The position numbers were made by a program, and so were the translations under genes. 64,000 nt of DNA from Bacteroidales bacterium UBA4333 (GTDB taxonomy: Bacteria > Bacteroidota > Bacteroidia > Bacteroidales > Paludibacteraceae), in NCBI GenBank assembly GCA_002394335.1, contig DGTP01000014.1:84370-148369 (forward strand), given 5' to 3'. Of this stretch, positions 46,189 through 54,519 are shown piece after piece (the stretch's first letter is position 1; each line of letters opens with the position of its first letter). A model generated the notes under the pieces. That model was not told the origin of the DNA. It saw nothing but the letters and a program-made list of their open reading frames with translations, and did not search any database.

Positions 46189-46958
46189 AAAAGCTAATCT
46201 ATATATTCCTTTTGGTAGCGGCAACCGTTTCGTTCTCAGGCTGTTACAGCCATCGTGTGATCGGATACCTGCAGGATTCGACCAAGACCCATCCGCTGCC
46301 GCAGTACGACAGCGTGCCTTACGAGCCTTACCGTATCCGTGTGAATGACGAGATCATCTACCGCCTCGTCTCTTTGGACGAGACGATGTCCAAGATGTTA
46401 GGCTCAAACAATGCATCATCCTACGGTCAGTATGCCAACTCCTACCGTGTGCACTCCGATGGCACGATAGACTTGCCGTTCCTCAAACCCGTTAAGGTAC
46501 AGGGGCTGACCGAAGTGGAGGCGCAACAGGCTGTAGAAGAGGCGTTCCGCGAAGTGGTGCCGGACGCTTCGATCAAGCTTGCGCTATACAACAAGTACTT
46601 CTCCGTCATCGGAGACGCACATTCCGGACAGTTCTACATTTATAAGGAGAAGATGAATATCTTCCAGGCACTCGCCATGACCGGCGATGTGCTCAACTCC
46701 GGCGACCGGCGTCATATCCGTATCATCCGTCCCAAGGACAACGGGGAGGAACCAGAAATCCTCGAGTTCGATATACGTACCAATACGATTATCAATTCCA
46801 AATACTATTATATCTATCCGAACGATGTCATCTATGTGGCACGAACCAAAGACAGTTTCTACAAGGTACCGTCTTATTCCGGCTTCCTGGGACTGATCAC
46901 CAGTTCTGTGTCGCTCCTCGTTTCGGTATTAACCTTTGTGCAAAATCAAGTTCGTTAA
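46185..46958 (+). CDS. Polysaccharide export lipoprotein (Wza-like), copy 2
   Basis: 257 residues, lipobox SFSGCYS (Cys20). Poly_export domain YRIRVNDEIIYRLVSLDETM, SLBB domain SVIGDAHSGQFYIYKEKMNI and a C-terminal helix FLGLITSSVSLLVSVLTFV. Clearly homologous to the preceding gene, and both keep all domains, so they look like an ancient tandem duplication that may form a hetero-oligomeric pore. The start ATGA overlap with copy 1 implies coupled translation. Six nt later the Wzc-like gene begins. Confidence 0.9.
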   Translation: MKKLIYIFLLVAATVSFSGCYSHRVIGYLQDSTKTHPLPQYDSVPYEPYRIRVNDEIIYRLVSLDETMSKMLGSNNASSYGQYANSYRVHSDGTIDLPFLKPVKVQGLTEVEAQQAVEEAFREVVPDASIKLALYNKYFSVIGDAHSGQFYIYKEKMNIFQALAMTGDVLNSGDRRHIRIIRPKDNGEEPEILEFDIRTNTIINSKYYYIYPNDVIYVARTKDSFYKVPSYSGFLGLITSSVSLLVSVLTFVQNQVR

Positions 46959-46964
46959 CAGGCT

Positions 46965-49646
46965 ATGAGTGGAAATAACAATTATACAGATTCAGGCAAC
47001 AGCAATTATTTGTACGGCGATCCGTACGGCAGTTCGCCTTATGGCAACAGCCAATACGGAAACGCCTATGGAGCAGGCGCTTACAGCGCCAATGGTATGT
47101 ATGGAGGCAATGCCCGTTACGGCAATGCCCAGTACGGCAACGGCCAGTATGGGAACGGTCAATACACGGGCGGTGGGGATTCGGACGAAGATCCGTTAGA
47201 ACAACAAACACAATTCAACCCCATTGAGTGGATCTTCACTTTTGCCCACTATTGGTATCTCTTTGTGATCTTTGTGGGGATTGCTTTCGGTTTGGCGATG
47301 CTGAAGAACCGCAAATGGATCCCTTCCTATTATTCGCAGGGAACAATGGTCATCAAGGAGAACTCCGGTTACGGCGGCACACAGACCAGTCTGATGCAGG
47401 GATTCGGTCTGGATGTGACCTATACCAATGTGAACAACCAGATGATCATCCTCGGATCCTATGACCTGATCAGCCGTGTTGTGGATTCGCTGCCCTTCAT
47501 GCAGACCGAGTATATCACCCAAGGCAAGTTCAAAACCCGTAACCTCTACCGCGAGTCGCCTATCCTCATCGAGCAGGAGCGTATAGACCAGGCGGCGTAC
47601 CAAGACCTCTTTGAGATCAATTTCAACGAGGACGGTACGATGCGGATTGTGTCCACTGTGGACGAGTCCAGACTGGATGTTACTGTGCGATACGGTCAGA
47701 AGATTGATAACCAGCTCTTTACCATCACAATCTGGCCGACGGAGCTGATGGTCAACCGCGGTAAGATTTATGTGCGTTTCCGTACGAGAGAGTCGCTTGT
47801 AGACGAGTTTATGAACCGCCTCGAGATTGCTTTTGTCAACGAGGGTAGTACCGTCTTGGGACTGTCTCTGACCTCGGAGACCCCCCAGCGTGACTGCGAG
47901 TTTATCGACAAACTGGTAGAGACCTATCTGCAGAAGACCCTTGAAGAGAAGAACGCCGTGGCGGAGAACTCCCTCCGGTTTATCAATTCGCAGTTAGGTA
48001 TAATAGAAGACTCTTTGGATATCAGCCGCCGGGCAATGACCAATTTCCGTCAGGAGAACAAGTTCATGGATGTATCCTCTTATGCAGGGCAACTGCTCTC
48101 CAAAGCCGAAAATTTTGACCAGCAGATGCAGGCTCTCCGGCTCAAAGAGACCTATTTCGACTATCTCACCAAGTATCTGAAGACCAATATAGAAAGCGGT
48201 TCGGTGATAGCTCCTTCGACTATGGGACTGAACGAACCGATGCTCTCCACCTTGGTACAACAGCTCAATGACCTCCGTGTACAGCGTGGCGAAGTATCCG
48301 AGAAGAACGTGTACTACGCCAAGTACAGCAAAGATATGGATAATATCAAGGAGGCCATCAATGAGGTTGTGCGCTCCATGCGCGCGCAATTGGATATAGA
48401 GAAGAATAATATCCTTGAGCACATGGCAGAGATCGACGGCGAGATCCGCACCCTGCCTGCCAAAGAGCTGGAGATGGTGGGTATCGAGCGTAAGTTTAAC
48501 ATCGACGACAACTACTATACCTTCTTCCTCCAGAAGCGTGCCGAGGCTGAGATCCAGAAGGCATCCAACACACCGGACAACCAAGTCATGGACAAAGCGC
48601 GTACAACCGCTATCATGAATGCTTCTACGAAGAAGAAGACCATGACTTCTTACCTCGCTGTGGGATTCATCATTCCGCTGGTACTGATTGTCCTCTCCGA
48701 GTTGCTGAACAATAAGATCCGCTCGCCGAAAGACCTGCTCAAGCTGCACCGGTTCCACCTCATCGGTACCGTGCGTCATGCCCGCAACCAGAACCCGACA
48801 CTCGTCCGTGCCCGACCCAAGTCGTCCTACGCCGAGATGTTACGTTCTATCCGTACACGAATTGAGTTTGTGGTTAAGCGCAAGGATAAACTGGTCATCT
48901 CCGTTACATCAACGGAGTCCGGTGACGGTAAGACCTTCCTTTGCTCCAACATGGCGGCGCTCTATTCGATGTCCGGTAAGAAGACCATCCTTGTGGACTG
49001 CGATATCCGTAAGCCGAATCTCCACACCAAACTCGGAATGGAGAACGGTAATGGTATCACCAACTACCTTATCGGCGATTGCGAACTCGACGAAGTCATC
49101 ATCACCGATACACCTTTCGGTTTCGATCTGATGCGTGCCGGTACGGTACCGCCTAACCCGGGTGAGTTGATCCACTCCGACCGGATGACCGAGCTGCTCA
49201 ATACGCTCCGCGAGTCTTACGACTATGTCATCATTGATACATCGCCTATCGGTCTGGTGCCTGACTCTTATCCTATTATCGAACAGACGGATATATGCCT
49301 CTTCGTAGTACGTTGCATGCAGACCAACAAGGGTCTGTGCAAACTGACCCTCGACCAGATGATGGAAGTTGTGGATACTCCGGAGAAGATACAGCTGGTA
49401 CTCTCCGATATTCCAATTGAGGGACGATTTGCTTACGGCGGTTACGGTTATGGCTACGGTTACGGCTATGGTTACGGCTACGGCTACGGTTACGGCGGTT
49501 ACGGCTACGGAGCGTACGGCTATGGCAGAAAACGCAGCAAGTACGGACTGTCCTCCCGCAAGAGTGATAATAACATCTACAACTATTATCACGACGACGA
49601 GGAAGAAGAAACCGCAGAACAGGAAACGGAAAACAAAACCATCTAA
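46965..49646 (+). CDS. Wzc-like chain-length regulator/BY-type tyrosine kinase with Gly-Tyr-rich tails
   Basis: 893 residues. Residues 1-70 are a Tyr/Gly/Asn-rich low-complexity cytoplasmic leader (units like YGNAQYGNG). A Wzz domain follows with TM1 near 92-112 (HYWYLFVIFVGIAFGLAML), periplasmic coiled coil and TM2 near 560-582. The kinase domain has Walker A ESGDGKTF, Walker A' LVDCDIRKPN and Walker B YVIIDTSPIG. The C-terminal tail (about 823-858) is an almost pure alternation of Gly and Tyr before a Lys/acidic end. BY-kinases autophosphorylate a C-terminal tyrosine cluster to control polymer length; here the cluster is extreme, with more than ten tyrosines. The N-terminal Tyr-rich leader is unusual. 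Confidence 0.92.
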   Translation: MSGNNNYTDSGNSNYLYGDPYGSSPYGNSQYGNAYGAGAYSANGMYGGNARYGNAQYGNGQYGNGQYTGGGDSDEDPLEQQTQFNPIEWIFTFAHYWYLFVIFVGIAFGLAMLKNRKWIPSYYSQGTMVIKENSGYGGTQTSLMQGFGLDVTYTNVNNQMIILGSYDLISRVVDSLPFMQTEYITQGKFKTRNLYRESPILIEQERIDQAAYQDLFEINFNEDGTMRIVSTVDESRLDVTVRYGQKIDNQLFTITIWPTELMVNRGKIYVRFRTRESLVDEFMNRLEIAFVNEGSTVLGLSLTSETPQRDCEFIDKLVETYLQKTLEEKNAVAENSLRFINSQLGIIEDSLDISRRAMTNFRQENKFMDVSSYAGQLLSKAENFDQQMQALRLKETYFDYLTKYLKTNIESGSVIAPSTMGLNEPMLSTLVQQLNDLRVQRGEVSEKNVYYAKYSKDMDNIKEAINEVVRSMRAQLDIEKNNILEHMAEIDGEIRTLPAKELEMVGIERKFNIDDNYYTFFLQKRAEAEIQKASNTPDNQVMDKARTTAIMNASTKKKTMTSYLAVGFIIPLVLIVLSELLNNKIRSPKDLLKLHRFHLIGTVRHARNQNPTLVRARPKSSYAEMLRSIRTRIEFVVKRKDKLVISVTSTESGDGKTFLCSNMAALYSMSGKKTILVDCDIRKPNLHTKLGMENGNGITNYLIGDCELDEVIITDTPFGFDLMRAGTVPPNPGELIHSDRMTELLNTLRESYDYVIIDTSPIGLVPDSYPIIEQTDICLFVVRCMQTNKGLCKLTLDQMMEVVDTPEKIQLVLSDIPIEGRFAYGGYGYGYGYGYGYGYGYGYGGYGYGAYGYGRKRSKYGLSSRKSDNNIYNYYHDDEEEETAEQETENKTI
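49432..49530. repeat. Gly-Tyr coding microsatellite
   Basis: Repeated 6-bp unit (ggttac/ggctac/ggttat variants) encoding about fifteen Gly-Tyr dipeptides at the kinase C-terminus. Third-base variation shows selection, but the 6-bp period allows in-frame slippage that would change the tyrosine number. Confidence 0.9.
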
Positions 49647-49659
49647 AACGCAATTCATT

Positions 49660-50943
49660 ATGATGAAAAAACGAATATTGGTATCTCTCGCGGCTGCACT
49701 CACAATGCTGAGTGCAGCGGCAAATACCCTCTATACCCACGAGGGAACAGTCAAAAATTCCTATAACTTCTTGTTATATACCCCTGATTCGTATTCACCC
49801 GGGGCTGAGAACAAAATGCCTCTGATCGTCTTCCTGCACGGGCGCAGCCTTAGCGGAACAGACCTCAACCGTGTCCGCCGGTACGGTTCGCTGAGCGCGA
49901 TCCAGTACGGGCGCAAGATCAATGCTTTGGTTCTTGCACCGCAAAGCCCCGGTGAGAAATGGAACCCCAAGAAGGTGAATGACCTCATCGACTGGACTTT
50001 TGCGAACTACGAAGTTGATACCAACCGAGTTTATGTCATCGGAATGAGTATGGGCGGTTACGGCACCATGGATTATGTGGCTGCTTATCCGCATCGTGTG
50101 ACAGCCGCTATAGCAATGTGCGGCGGAATATCCAATCTCAACAATGCACCCAAGATGGCTTCGGTGCCGCTGTGGATTATTCACGGCACGGACGACAAAG
50201 CGGTATCCGTAGAGAAATCGGACGAGGTGTTCCGTAAACTGGAGGAGACGAACAAACCCCACCAGACCCACTATGACCGTCTTGATTCGGTAAACCACGC
50301 AATGTTGGCGCGGATGTTTTACCTCAATGAGACCTACGAATGGCTCTTTGCCCACACCCAGAAGGGAAAGAAGAACACTATCCAGCCGACCTTCGATGTG
50401 CGTAAGCTCCTTCCGGCTGCTTACAAAGGGCTGCGCTCCAATGCTGTATCCATGAAAGTGGAGTCCGGCAAGCCTAAGGCTCCCGCACCTGCACCCGGTG
50501 TAGAGCAGAAGGACTCACTCACACAAACCCCGGCTACCGCTGCGGCTCCAAAGGATACAACCATCTCTGCCGAAGAGGCCAAGCGCATAGCTGCAGAGAA
50601 AGCTGCCAAGGAGAAAGCGGAGAAAGAGGCTGCCGAGAAATTAGCGGCAAAGAAGAAAGCCGCAGCAGAGGCTGCCGCTGCCAAAAAGAAAGCAGCCGAG
50701 GAAGCCAAGAAAAAAGCCGAACTCGCCAAGAAGAAAGCAGCAGAAGAGGCTGCCAAGAAGAAGGCTGCCGAGGAAGCCAGGAAGAAAGCGGAAGCAGCTA
50801 AATGGCACGTCGTCAAATCCGGCGAGAGCCAGTGGTCGATCGCCAACAAGCACGGCATCACCGTTGAACAGCTCCGCAAGATGAACAAACTGACCGACAA
50901 GTCTGTCATCCAACCGGGACAGAAACTGCGCGTCAAATACTAA
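49660..50943 (+). CDS. Secreted alpha/beta hydrolase with Lys/Ala coiled coil and C-terminal LysM
   Basis: 427 residues from the ATG at 49660 (alternative Met next codon). Signal peptide to about residue 22 (LVSLAAALTMLSAAAN). An esterase/PHB-depolymerase-like hydrolase domain follows with PLIVFLHGRSLSG, nucleophile Ser130 in GMSMGG, acid Asp178 or 179 in HGTDD and His213 in SVNHAM. Residues about 305-382 are almost only Ala, Lys and Glu (a long helix or spacer), and 383-427 form a LysM module (WHVVKSGESQWSIANKHGI). Thus a periplasmic enzyme held on peptidoglycan. It is the last gene of the export cluster, 13 nt after the Wzc-like gene, suggesting removal of ester groups from the exported polymer or glycan release (inference). 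Confidence 0.8.
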   Translation: MMKKRILVSLAAALTMLSAAANTLYTHEGTVKNSYNFLLYTPDSYSPGAENKMPLIVFLHGRSLSGTDLNRVRRYGSLSAIQYGRKINALVLAPQSPGEKWNPKKVNDLIDWTFANYEVDTNRVYVIGMSMGGYGTMDYVAAYPHRVTAAIAMCGGISNLNNAPKMASVPLWIIHGTDDKAVSVEKSDEVFRKLEETNKPHQTHYDRLDSVNHAMLARMFYLNETYEWLFAHTQKGKKNTIQPTFDVRKLLPAAYKGLRSNAVSMKVESGKPKAPAPAPGVEQKDSLTQTPATAAAPKDTTISAEEAKRIAAEKAAKEKAEKEAAEKLAAKKKAAAEAAAAKKKAAEEAKKKAELAKKKAAEEAAKKKAAEEARKKAEAAKWHVVKSGESQWSIANKHGITVEQLRKMNKLTDKSVIQPGQKLRVKY

Positions 50944-50983
50944 TGCGGTAACAAAACAATATAACACTTAAAATCCAATACTT

Positions 50984-52582
50984 ATGAAACACGTACTTTT
51001 AGGCGATGAGGCGATAGCCTTAGGCGCTATAGATGCCGGTTTAAGCGGCGTCTATGCATACCCGGGCACGCCTTCGACGGAGATTACGGAGTTTATCCAA
51101 CTCCATGAGTCCAAGACCCCTACCGGCATCTTCTGTCGCTGGGCTTCCAACGAGAAGACGGCTATGGAGGCAGCCCTCGGAATGGCTTACATGGGTAAGC
51201 GGGCATTGGTCTGCATGAAACATGTAGGAATGAATGTCTGCGCCGATGCGTTCATGAACGCAGCTATCACAGGCGTTAACGGCGGCTTGGTAGTGGTAGC
51301 GGCAGACGATCCTTCGATGCACTCCAGCCAGAACGAGCAAGACTCGCGTTTCTATGCCAAGTTCGCGATGATCCCTTGTGTCGAGCCTTCCAACCAGCAG
51401 GAGGCGTATACCATGACACAGTACGCATTTGACCTGAGCGAGCGTCTCAAGACCCCTGTGCTTCTGCGCGTCACCACACGTATGGCACATAGCCGTGCCG
51501 TTGTTGAGACGAACGATACACCGCGTCCGCAGAACGGCATGTCGCTGCCACAAAACGTGCAGCACTTCATCCTGTTGCCGGCTTTCGCCAAACGCAACTA
51601 TGCCGAACTGGTTGACCACCAGACTCTCTTCACAGACGAGAGCAACACCTCTCCCTATAATGCCTATACGAAAGGTACAGCACCCGAACGTGCCATAATC
51701 ACCACCGGAATAGCCTACAACTACCTCATGGAGAACTATTCTCCGGAGGAGGGACGTTCTATCCTCAAGATCACCCAATATCCTCTGCCCTTGGCACATA
51801 TCCGCCAACTGGTTGCCGACGGCGCCCGGGAGATTCTTGTCATTGAGGAGGGACAGCCCGTGGTAGAGGAACTGCTGCACGGTCTGGTGCCCTCTACAGT
51901 CACGGTTAAGGGACGACTCACCGGCGACCTGCCGCGTATGGGCGAACTAACCCCGGACTCGGTTCGTGCCGCTTTGGGACTCGCTGCCCTTGAGACCAAG
52001 CAATCCGATGATCTGGTGGTAGCCCGACCGCCTGCTCTCTGTCAGGGATGCGGACACCGCGATGTCTATGCCGCTCTCAACGAAGTGGCACGCGAGTACC
52101 CGTCGCCCCGTATCTTCGGCGATATAGGTTGCTATACCTTGGGTGCCCTTTCGCCTTTCCACGCCCTGCATGCCACCGTGGAGATGGGTGCCTCGATCAC
52201 TATGGCCAAAGGCGCTGCCGATGCCGGTCAACACCCTGCCATAGCGGTCATCGGAGACAGTACTTTTACCCACTCCGGCATGACGGGTCTGCTCGACTGT
52301 GTCAATACCAATGCCAATGTGGTGGTACTGATCTCGGACAACCTCACCACCGGAATGACCGGCGGACAAGACTCGGCAGGCACAGGAAGAATCGAGCAGA
52401 TTTGTTATGGTCTCGGCGTGGCACAGGAGCATGTACGCGTTGTAGTGCCGCTGCCCAAGAACATGGAAGAGATCAAGCAAGTACTCCGCGAAGAGATCGA
52501 CTACAACGGCACATCCGTTGTGATCGCCCGCCGTGAGTGCATCCAAACATTAAAACGTCATCTTAAAGCCAATAAGAAATAA
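50984..52582 (+). CDS. iorA: Indolepyruvate ferredoxin oxidoreductase, alpha subunit (no ferredoxin domain)
   Basis: TPP-dependent enzyme oxidatively decarboxylating aryl-pyruvates to aryl-acetyl-CoA. 532 residues: pyrimidine-binding domain (GDEAIALGAIDAGLSGVYAY, YPGTPSTEI), transferase-like middle, and the TPP-diphosphate motif GDSTFTHSGMTGLLDCVNTN followed by LISDN. CxxC-type cysteines are only in LCQGCGHRD. Many archaeal and bacterial IorA proteins are about 600 residues with two [4Fe-4S] clusters at the C-terminus; this one ends before that region, so electrons must pass to a separate ferredoxin or be handled through the CQGC site. The beta subunit follows after 2 nt. Confidence 0.92.
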   Translation: MKHVLLGDEAIALGAIDAGLSGVYAYPGTPSTEITEFIQLHESKTPTGIFCRWASNEKTAMEAALGMAYMGKRALVCMKHVGMNVCADAFMNAAITGVNGGLVVVAADDPSMHSSQNEQDSRFYAKFAMIPCVEPSNQQEAYTMTQYAFDLSERLKTPVLLRVTTRMAHSRAVVETNDTPRPQNGMSLPQNVQHFILLPAFAKRNYAELVDHQTLFTDESNTSPYNAYTKGTAPERAIITTGIAYNYLMENYSPEEGRSILKITQYPLPLAHIRQLVADGAREILVIEEGQPVVEELLHGLVPSTVTVKGRLTGDLPRMGELTPDSVRAALGLAALETKQSDDLVVARPPALCQGCGHRDVYAALNEVAREYPSPRIFGDIGCYTLGALSPFHALHATVEMGASITMAKGAADAGQHPAIAVIGDSTFTHSGMTGLLDCVNTNANVVVLISDNLTTGMTGGQDSAGTGRIEQICYGLGVAQEHVRVVVPLPKNMEEIKQVLREEIDYNGTSVVIARRECIQTLKRHLKANKK

Positions 52583-52584
52583 CT

Positions 52585-53175
52585 ATGAAAAAGGATATTA
52601 TTTTAGCCGGTGTCGGCGGACAGGGAATATTGTCTATCGCCACAGTCATAGGTGAAGCGGCTCTGCAGGAGAACTTATACCTCAAGCAAGCCGAAGTACA
52701 CGGAATGTCCCAGCGCGGAGGAGACGTACAGTCCAATTTGCGCCTCTCGTCTTCGCCCATTATGTCCGACCTCATCCCAAAGGGTGGGGCGGATCTGATC
52801 ATCTCGCTCGAACCCATGGAGGCGCTCCGGTATATCCAATACCTCAAACCGGACGGATGGATCGTTACGGCATGCAATGCTTTCGTGAATATCCCCAATT
52901 ATCCCGACCAGGATTCACTGCTTGCACATATACGTGCCCACCGCAATCATGTGATACTCGACGTAGAGGCTCTTGCCAAATCAGCCGGTGCGCCTGCACA
53001 AGCGGCTAACATGGTGCTGCTGGGTGCCGCTATCCCGATGTTAGGCATCGAGCACGACAAAATAATGGCAGGTATCGCACGTGTCTTCGCCCGCAAGGGA
53101 GAGGCAGTCGTCGCCTCCAATACCGCTGCTGCCGAAGCCGGTTATCAGCACTCTTGTCAAACCACGCAAAACTAA
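52585..53175 (+). CDS. iorB: Indolepyruvate ferredoxin oxidoreductase, beta subunit
   Basis: 196 residues with the gamma-type 2-oxoacid oxidoreductase fold: GVGGQGILSIATVIGEAA at the N-terminus, AEVHGMSQRGGDVQSNLRLS and the C-terminal hydrophobic core NMVLLGAAIPMLGIEHD. It forms the CoA-binding half of the enzyme with the preceding alpha subunit. The next gene, an aminotransferase, starts 10 nt downstream. Confidence 0.93.
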   Translation: MKKDIILAGVGGQGILSIATVIGEAALQENLYLKQAEVHGMSQRGGDVQSNLRLSSSPIMSDLIPKGGADLIISLEPMEALRYIQYLKPDGWIVTACNAFVNIPNYPDQDSLLAHIRAHRNHVILDVEALAKSAGAPAQAANMVLLGAAIPMLGIEHDKIMAGIARVFARKGEAVVASNTAAAEAGYQHSCQTTQN

Positions 53176-53184
53176 AAAAACGCT

Positions 53185-54519
53185 ATGGCTTCTTTTCCTT
53201 TAGACAAACAACTGGTGGATTCGGTCTGCGGTCAGTTCGGACTGCGCAATTTCCATGAGTTGGGCACCGCCTCTATCCGCCAACTCGTGGGAGTAGTCAA
53301 GGACATAGAGAAAGCCACCGGCGTGGAGTTCGTGCATATGGAGATAGGTGAACCCGGTTTGCCCGCCGAACAGGTGGGTATCGAGGCCGAGCACCAAGCC
53401 CTCCTTAACGGCTGCGGCTCCCATTACCCCAATATTATCGGTATTCCTGAGGTCAAACATTGGGGAGCGGAGTTTCTCCGTGCTTTTGCCAATATCGACC
53501 GTCCCGATGAGTGTATCCTGCCTACGGTGGGATCGATGCAAGGGGCTTTTGCCCTTAATATGATGATCTCCCAGATAGACGATAAGAAGAATACCATTCT
53601 CTTCATCGATCCCTGTTTCCCGGTGCAGAAGATGCAATGCCGTGTTATAGGCACCAAGGTGGAGGCGTTTGACCTTGTTGATCATCGCGGCGAAGACCTG
53701 CGTGCCGAACTGGAGCGGCATTTCCAAACGGGACGCATCGCAGCCGTGCTCTATTCCAATCCTAACAACCCCTCCTGGATGTGTCTCACCGAGGAAGAAC
53801 TGCAGATCATCGGTTCGCTTGCGACCGAGTATGATGTTATTGTGCTGGAGGATTTGGCTTACTTTAATATGGACTTCCGCGATTCTGGCCGCGGCGTGCC
53901 TTACCATGCTCCATACCAGCCGTCCGTGGCGCACTATACCCATAATTGTGTCCAGCTTGTGTCCTGCTCCAAGATGTTCAGTTATGCTGGTCAGCGGGCC
54001 GCTTTTGTGGCTATAGATCCTGTTCTGGCACACCGCACCTTCCCTGCGCTGGCTGAACGCCTTGGAAACAGAGGCGAGTTCCTGCAGGCTTTTGCTTATT
54101 ATTTTCTCTATGCCCTCTCCAGCGGTGTATGCCATTCCGTGCAGTATGGTATGGCAGCGATGCTCCAGGCGGCGTGCGAAGGCAGGTTACGCTTTGTGGA
54201 TCATACACGCGAGTATGAACACCGCGCTGCCAAGATCAAAGAGATACTTCTCCGTAACGGTTTCCATATCGTCTATGACAAGGACGGTGAGATACCTGTG
54301 GGTGACGGATTTTTCTTCACTTTCGGTTATCGCGACTGGACAGGAGAGAAACTGGTGAACAAACTCATCTATTACGGAGTCTCCGCCATCGCGCTCTCCT
54401 CAACCGGAGCATCGCGCCAGGGAATGCGCGGATGCGCTTCCGCTATACGCGAAGACCAGTACGATGAACTTGACCGACGCCTTGCCAAGTTTAACGAAGA
54501 TTTTGCCAATATCTCATGA
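53185..54519 (+). CDS. Class I/II pyridoxal-phosphate aminotransferase
   Basis: 444 residues, fold type I. Visible motifs: VEFVHMEIGEPGLPAEQVG, the SNPNNPSWMCLTEEEL segment binding the cofactor Asn, VLEDLAYFNMDF with the PLP aspartate and tyrosine, and the PLP lysine in VSCSKMFSYAGQRAAF. The C-terminus has ALSSTGASRQGMRGCAS with the carboxylate-binding arginine. Substrate is not certain. Position between iorAB and a CoA-transferase suggests it forms the aryl-pyruvate from phenylalanine, tyrosine or tryptophan. Its end overlaps the next start by 4 nt. Confidence 0.88.
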   Translation: MASFPLDKQLVDSVCGQFGLRNFHELGTASIRQLVGVVKDIEKATGVEFVHMEIGEPGLPAEQVGIEAEHQALLNGCGSHYPNIIGIPEVKHWGAEFLRAFANIDRPDECILPTVGSMQGAFALNMMISQIDDKKNTILFIDPCFPVQKMQCRVIGTKVEAFDLVDHRGEDLRAELERHFQTGRIAAVLYSNPNNPSWMCLTEEELQIIGSLATEYDVIVLEDLAYFNMDFRDSGRGVPYHAPYQPSVAHYTHNCVQLVSCSKMFSYAGQRAAFVAIDPVLAHRTFPALAERLGNRGEFLQAFAYYFLYALSSGVCHSVQYGMAAMLQAACEGRLRFVDHTREYEHRAAKIKEILLRNGFHIVYDKDGEIPVGDGFFFTFGYRDWTGEKLVNKLIYYGVSAIALSSTGASRQGMRGCASAIREDQYDELDRRLAKFNEDFANIS

